In this document: positions 7,485 through 12,394 of the stretch, in pieces
Layout of the letters: the number at the start of each line of letters is the position of its first letter
How positions within the stretch are numbered: position 1 is the first letter of the stretch
DNA from: Stephanodiscus triporus
Taxonomy: Eukaryota; Bacillariophyta; Thalassiosirophyceae; Thalassiosirales; Thalassiosiraceae
Assembly (NCBI GenBank): GCA_036939755.1
Contig: JALLAZ010002249.1
Location: 1-12,394, forward strand
Length of the DNA stretch: 12,394 bases
Direction of reading: 5' to 3'
The notes under the pieces: model-generated
Database searches by the model: none
Told to the model about the DNA's origin: nothing
The model's input: only the letters and a program-made list of their open reading frames with translations
Program-made: the position numbers and the translations under genes

Positions 7485-8770
7485 CTAGCATATCCACACT
7501 GCTATGTTTGTACAGGCTGATGCGAATTGCGAATATTTTGGGTTGGCCGCAACGGCGCCCACCCGATCCGGATGTCCCCTAATTGTCCTCACGAGTAATC
7601 CAGAGTCGGCCTGATAACAACTCACCGTCCCGTCATTGTTTCTGCATATTACCGACCTGTCATCGGGAGTGAAACATGCTGCCATAGGGAAAGATTGAGA
7701 TGATGCGCCCGTCCGACCAGTCTCGGATTGGAACGAATGAAGGACACTACCCTCATACCCGTCCAGGGACAGGGCCACGCCGCCCATCGCCCCGATCAGT
7801 ATCTGCTTCCCGGATTTGTTGAATTCCATCAAAGTCCATTCCGACTTACTGAGCGCGTAGGCACGCTCGGGGGTGCTACCGCCGACGCGAATTTTAGCCT
7901 CGATATCCTGGCGCGTCGTTTTCATCTCGGCGAACGGCCCCACGGTATGATTCCGGGCGTCGTACAAATGAATATGCTACAAGGAGATAGATCGATCAGA
8001 ATAATATGTGTTTGACGCAACTCCCTGATGAGGATTGCGATTGATTGGTTAAAAGCAATGCCTATTGTCGTGACAAAAAAACAACTCACGTATCCTTCAC
8101 CCCCACTCATTGTGGCGGAGATCCCGAAGACTAGCCCAGTACTATCAAACACGGCCAGCCACGCGCCTTTGACAAAATCCGGCGGCAGTCTCACCTCTGC
8201 GAGACTGTTCCCTGATGTTTTGCAATCTCACAACCTGGGCACAAGCCAAACAATGGTGCGACGCGGCATGTGAATGCATTCCAAAACGATTCGTCACCAC
8301 GAGCGAGAAATCTCACGTCGGACTAATGATGCGCAAATACCTTACCTCACGGTCCCGTCGATGCTCGAACTTAGGAAATTGTCGTTCACTGGACTCATGC
8401 TTATCCCGTTGATCACTCCCGAATGACCCCCGAACTCCCTCAGTATCTTGTTATCGTGAACGCTATGGTAGTATACGTGGTTCTTCCTCGGCACGCCATC
8501 GTTCGAACCGGCGGAGAAGAGGACGCAGTGCGAGTGATGCGTCGACCGGACGGTGCGTATGCCCTGATCCTGCAGCCTAATCATCGCCGGCCAGGTGGAC
8601 GCGGCGCCGGCCTTGCCGTCTCGTAGGCAGTCGACGACGCGCAGCACCGAGTCCTTCTCCGACGCCACGAAGAGGTGGGATCCGGATTCGTGGTAGGACA
8701 CGGACGAGGCCGGGGCGCGACCGCGCACGACGCAGCCCATCTTCGGTCCGGGTTCCGAGCTGAAGTCCAT
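7485..8770 (-). CDS. WDR82: WDR82/Swd2-like WD40 protein (Set1/COMPASS subunit), interrupted by an in-frame TGA
   Basis: Three exons on the minus strand: 8770-8346, 8234-8090 and 7976-7485 (stop TAG), 353 codons by this model. Blocks match WDR82/Swd2 in order: YYHSVHDNKILREFGGHSG then ISMSPVNDNFLSSSIDGTVR in exon 1; VFDSTGLVFGI in exon 2; HIHLYDARN then GPFAEM, MAACFTPDDRSVICRNNDGT and the closing FASACTNIAVWIC in exon 3 (human WDR82 ends similarly, with FASAC-N-A-W). WDR82/Swd2 is a beta-propeller that links Set1/COMPASS H3K4 methyltransferase, and in yeast the cleavage/polyadenylation factor, to Pol II. The start at 8770 is chosen because the propeller begins soon after; an open frame extends upstream to 9016 but is Pro-rich and unlike the family. 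Exon 2 begins G TTG TGA GAT: the WD dipeptide after DGTVRL is spelled with TGA (8230-8228) instead of TGG, at codon 144. All else is open and conserved, so this is either a single-base lesion or error, a nonsense allele, or a site avoided by other splicing. Confidence 0.85.
7977..8089 (-). other. WDR82-like intron 2
   Basis: 113 bp, TAC|GTGAGT to TTGTAG|CAT, phase 0. Removing it joins SGGEGY to HIHLYDARN, which aligns with the continuous propeller strand of the family. Confidence 0.8.
8235..8345 (-). other. WDR82-like intron 1
   Basis: 111 bp, GTGAG|GTAAGG to GCCCAG|GTTGTGAG, phase 2. Both sites are good matches, and joining them restores DGTVRL followed by the position of the WD dipeptide. 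Using a much weaker acceptor inside GGTGAG|ACTG (about 8190) would skip the TGA in frame but would delete 14 codons (LWDCKTSGNSLAEV-equivalent). Confidence 0.75.
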
Positions 8771-9176
8771 CGTTTTTTTTCTCGCGGAGGACGAGTAAAA
8801 AAAAAATAACGAGAGGGTGAGGGATCGGAGGAGGGTGGCCGTGGTGGCTGGAGCGGAGGGGTATCGTTGGTACGATAAGGCGGGAGGGCAAGGGGCGAGG
8901 GCGGGCGGGGGCGGCGTTGGGAGGTGGTGGCATGGCGGGACCCCCCAAACATTTTCCACTAGCGAACTTTTAAGCGAGTCGCGGAGAGAAAAAGGGGAAA
9001 ACTCAGTGGTATCCAATTCCTTCGTGGATTTTTTGAGGTAGCTGCCCGCCCATCAGAGCCGTCGAAATCTCTGCCTCTCTCTCTCCTCATTTTCTCTTCG
9101 AAACACCACCACATCCACCAACCAACACAAATATACATCAACAATACAAACAAACAAACGTCCACCAAAAGAAACA
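8771..9176. promoter_or_regulatory. Shared divergent promoter region of WDR82-like and HSP90C genes
   Basis: These 406 bp separate the start codons of two divergent genes, so both promoters and 5' UTRs must lie here. The sequence includes T- and A-runs next to the WDR82 start (8774-8782 and 8798-8807), a G-rich middle, a CT-rich patch (about 9072-9090), and an A/C-rich leader just before the HSP90 ATG. I looked for heat-shock elements (alternating GAA/TTC with 2-nt spacing). I saw only weak half-sites such as the TTCGAA around 9098, so heat control is not shown by sequence. Confidence 0.5.
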
Positions 9177-11745
9177 ATGAAACTCACTCGCGCAGCCACC
9201 TTCCTGCTCGCGTCTTCCGCCATCGCGGCGGTCGGCGTGGGGGCGTTCCTCTTCCCCTCCGCCCCGTCCTCGTCCTCCGCATCTATCCGACGGACGACGA
9301 GGACCAGCAGGACGACGGCATCCGCTCCCTCCTTCCGCCCGCTGACCATGAGCGCTGTCGAGGAGGCAACGGAGAAGAAGGAGGAGAAGGGGGAGACCTT
9401 CGAGTGAGTTGCCGCGCTCGATGGATGCCGGCCCTTGCGTCGTTGTCGTTCTCTTGTCGTTCTCGTTGTATGTTGTATCCGTCGTCGTCGTTCCGCGCGA
9501 AAATCTTAACGCCCTCCGCCCCCCCATCCCCGCCGCAACGCCCAGGTTCCAGGCAGACGTGGGCCGCGTCATGGACATCATCATCAACTCGCTCTACTCG
9601 AATCGCGACGTCTTCCTCCGGGAGCTCGTCTCGAACGCCGCCGACGCCTGCGACAAGAAGCGATTCCTCTCCATCAGCGGGAGCGACTCGGACGGGTCCG
9701 ACCTCGCCAGGCCGTCCATCAAGATCAAGGCGGACATGGACGCGAGGACGGTCACGATCGAGGACTCGGGCGTGGGCATGACCAAGTCGGAATTGCAGAA
9801 CAACCTCGGCAGGATCGCGCAGTCGGGCACGAAGAAGTTCGTCGAGGCGCTCGGCGAGGGGGGGACGGGGGACGTCAACCTCATCGGTCAGTTCGGCGTT
9901 GGATTCTACTCCGCGTACCTAGTCGCGGACAGGGTCACCGTCGTCACGAGGTCGATGCAGCCGAACTCGAAGCAGCTCAGGTGGACGTCCGACGCTAGCG
10001 ACTCGTACACAATCACAGAGGAGGACGACGACGAGGATTCCGACCCGATCGAGGGATCCGGGACGAGGCTGATACTGCAGTTGAAGGACGACGCGCTCGA
10101 GTACCTTGAGCCGTCCAAGCTCGAAAGTCTGCTGGAGCACTATTCCGAGTTCATCGAATTCCCGATATCGGTGTGGAAGGAGAAGACGGAGTACGTCAAG
10201 GTCCCCGACGAGGATGCGGAGAAGGAGGACTCGGACGAGGATTCGGACGAGCCGAAGGAGCCGAAGATGAAGACAGTGCCGAAAACGACCGAGGGGTATG
10301 AGCAGATGAACACGAACAAACCCATATGGCTCCGTTCCCCCTCGGACGTTACGCCGGACGAATACAGAGATTTTTACCAGTCTGCGTTCCGCGCCTCCTA
10401 CGACGAGCCTTTGGCGCACACTCACTTCTCACTGGAGGGGCAGATCGAGTGCAAGAGCATCCTGTACATCCCAGGGATGCTCCCGTTCGAGTTGTCGAGG
10501 GACATGTTCGACGAGGACAGCCGAAACATTCGACTTTACGTCAAGCGGGTGTTCATCAACGACAAATTCGAGGACATCGTGCCCCGGTGGCTCAAATTTA
10601 TTAGGGGCGTCGTCGACTCGCAGGACCTCCCCCTAAACGTGTCGCGGGAGATACTGCAGAAGTCCAAGGTGCTGAGCATCATCAACAAGCGCCTAGTGCG
10701 CAAGAGCCTCGACATGATACGCGACATCGCTGCCGATACGGAGGACGAAAGCAAGTACATCATGTTCTGGAACAACTTCGGGAAGTACCTTAAGGTGGGT
10801 GTCATCGAGGACGCGAAGAACAAAGACGACATCGTGCCCCTGTTGCGATTCTTCTCGTCAAGGAGCGAGGACGAGTACACCAGTTTCGACGAGTACGTGG
10901 CAAACATGAAGGAGAATCAGAAGCAGATCTACTACGTAACGGCCGACGGAAAGGCAAAGGCGCAGAAGAGCCCGGCGGCCGAGAAGGTACGCAGTCGCGG
11001 ATACGAGGTGCTGTACCTGACAGAGCCGCTCGACGAGATCATGATCGAATCAGTGACTAAGTATAAAGATTACAAGCTTGTCGATGTTTCGAAGGAGGGA
11101 TTGAATTTCGACGACGAGGACAAAGAGGAACGCAAGAAGAAAGAGGAGGAGCTGAACAACGAGCACAGGGTCGTGAAGGAATACCTCGAGATGGTCCTAG
11201 CCGGGAAGGTACAGCGCGTCAAGATGACAGACCTCCTCTCCGAGAATCCGGCCGCGCTCGTCCAGAGTGCATACGGGATGAGTCCCACGATGCAGCGGTA
11301 CATGAAGGCGCAGAATGTCGCATCGGGCGGGAGCGACGCCAGCATGATGGGGAGCTTCAATCAGGCCGTTTTGGAGGTCAATCCCAAACACCCGATCGTG
11401 CAGGACTTAGAACGCATGGTCGTTGGCCTGCGGGGAGAGGGAGTCGACGAGGATGATACAGACGGTGACGATGACGATGCAAAGAACTTTGCCATCCTGT
11501 TGTATGACGTTGCGGCGCTTACGAGTGGGTACGAGATCGAGGACTCGGGAGATTTCGCTGGCAGGATACTGTCCATCATGAAGAGCAAGGCCTCCTCTTC
11601 TTCGGGCGCCAATGGTGGTATCATGGATGCTGAAGTTGAAAAGGATGATGGGTTGATGAATGACAGTGTTGCCGTGGTTGAGAAGGAAGTGGACATCGCG
11701 GTGGTAGATGATAGCGATGATGTCATCACGGCTAAGTCGGCTTGA
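9177..11745 (+). CDS. Plastid-targeted HSP90 (HSP90C) chaperone
   Basis: Two exons, 9177-9403 and 9546-11745, coding 808 residues. Residues 1-23 form a signal peptide, with the predicted cut at GVGA|FLFP. The Phe after the cut and the Ser/Arg/Thr-rich stretch that follows match the bipartite ASAFAP-type presequence for complex plastids. The body opens ETFEFQADVGRVMDIIINSL (from about residue 73). The GHKL ATPase motifs are intact: ELVSNAADACDK with the catalytic Glu at 102, DSGVGM at 149-154, QSGTKKF at 168-174 and GQFGVGFYSAYL from 190. An acidic linker (about 296-330) is followed by the middle domain with RLYVKRVFINDKFEDIVPRW and LNVSREIL, whose Arg443 is the conserved ATP-contacting residue. 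The C-terminal region includes SPAAEKVRSRGYEVLYLTEP, then an acidic tail ending AKSA. There is no C-terminal KDEL-type signal, which argues against ER GRP94, and no MEEVD as in cytosolic HSP90. HSP90C folds and assists import of stromal proteins with Hsp70. The gene diverges from the WDR82-like gene. Confidence 0.93.
9404..9545 (+). other. HSP90C intron
   Basis: 142 bp, TTCGA|GTGAGT to CGCCCAG|GTTCCAG, phase 2, completing a Glu codon in ETFEFQAD. The intron is open in the downstream frame, so a naive reading would begin the protein inside it. The continuity of the FEFQA motif across the junction fixes the splice sites. Confidence 0.92.
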
Positions 11746-12394
11746 GACATCAACGACAAGTCATGTTGCGGGTCACTCAGGGAGGACAAGAAATGAGAAA
11801 GTCTCATGAAGTGGTCTTTTCGTCTTTTCTTTCGGACGATGCGCGCATTGACTAAGCGTAAAGAAATCTATTTAATGGAAAACTCTTATCACGTTTGCCG
11901 TCTAAATCAATCGACTTTCGTCATTGAACAGCATTTGGCACAGGTTTGTCGCCAAGATAGAATAACCATCAAAGCTGTAACTTTGTATCATCTCAGCACT
12001 CAGGAATTCACAACGACTCACACTCGACGACAAATTCTGTTGGATTGGCTTTACTGCAGACAACTCTCATGTTTGTTATAATGAGTTATAAGAGAACTCT
12101 AAGTATGAGCATCGCAACGCTCAAGCTCTAAGGGGGACAACTGTACTCTTTAAGTATTGTTGACTGAGCTAATCTTACAACACTTTGAGTAATTCTTGTT
12201 GCTCGAAAATCATACATACGTTTGGCTTCTTCTTTGATGATATCAACGCTACTTGAATCGCATATCTATCCACCAAAAAATCATGTCACGAAATGGAAAA
12301 AGTTGTGTAGATGATTATCATCGTGTTGTGCCTGAAAAATTGTCGAAAATAATGGAATTAAGTGGTACCGTAATCTACAAACTAACGTAATGTA
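11746..12394. other. AT-rich downstream spacer; no convincing gene
   Basis: This covers the 3' end of HSP90C and flank to the window edge. One 91-codon plus-strand frame (11806-12081) has no recognisable motif and unremarkable composition. Small features are TGAGC...GCTCA (about 12106-12123, a 5-bp stem) and a doubled GTTATAA (about 12075-12090). Nothing here supports a function. Confidence 0.5.

Noticed and set aside
8771..9016. N-terminal extension of the WDR82-like frame to 9016
   Set aside because: The extra 82 codons are Pro-rich and include T-run-coded Phe; WDR82 proteins start near the first propeller strand, which fits the ATG at 8770.
8950..9176. Heat-shock elements upstream of HSP90C
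   Set aside because: Only isolated or wrongly spaced half-sites are visible; no run of three alternating units was found.
9409..9545. N-terminal extension of HSP90 reading through from 9409
   Set aside because: There is no ATG at 9409; the stretch is a GT-AG intron, and the real start with a signal peptide is at 9177.
5249..11745. TGA read as Trp (altered genetic code)
   Set aside because: TGG is used for every Trp in HSP90C, and TGA closes the HSP90C, NXD1-like and HMG-box genes where families would be expected to end.
11806..12081. 91-codon frame downstream of HSP90C
   Set aside because: No motif, AT-rich context and no start context; most likely chance.
1..12394. A novel defence, mobile or biosynthetic multi-gene system, or a CRISPR array
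   Set aside because: The genes are separate eukaryotic housekeeping or hypothetical genes on both strands; there are no spaced identical repeats, transposase or clustered pathway genes.

Overview
The window is eukaryotic nuclear DNA, most likely from a diatom or a close photosynthetic stramenopile. Four things point that way. A plastid-type HSP90 carries a signal peptide followed by a Phe-led junction (GVGA|FLFP), the hallmark of import into a complex red-lineage plastid. Introns are few and short (79-142 bp) with GT-AG ends. A split HMG-box protein has an architecture I associate with diatoms. The genes are GC-rich with long Asp, Ser and Gly codon tracts, and they sit between AT-richer spacers. 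The genus cannot be told from the sequence.

Left part (1-4401): about 650 bp with no gene; a tRNA-Thr(AGT) on the minus strand with its poly-T terminator; a plus-strand gene (833-2065) that resembles plant NEOXANTHIN-DEFICIENT 1; and, convergent with it, a long minus-strand HMG-box gene (2344-4401).

Middle part (4402-6955): a gene-poor stretch. It holds a decayed minus-strand gene of unknown family (4970-6110; one intron, two compensating frameshifts, two in-frame TGA codons). Next to it is an AT-rich cluster of tandem and inverted repeats (6357-6604), including a near-perfect 32-bp inverted repeat.

Right part (6956-12394): three housekeeping genes. RPB11, an RNA polymerase II subunit, runs on the plus strand. 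A WDR82/Swd2-like WD40 gene with three exons runs on the minus strand, convergent with RPB11. A plastid HSP90 with two exons runs on the plus strand, divergent from WDR82 across a shared 406-bp spacer. The last 649 bp show no convincing gene.

The genes do not form one pathway. RPB11 and WDR82 both act in Pol II transcription (core enzyme and Set1/COMPASS). The NXD1-like protein and HSP90C both point to plastid functions. I found no novel multi-gene system. The most notable observation is a TGA stop exactly at the conserved Trp of a WD dipeptide in the otherwise intact WDR82-like gene.
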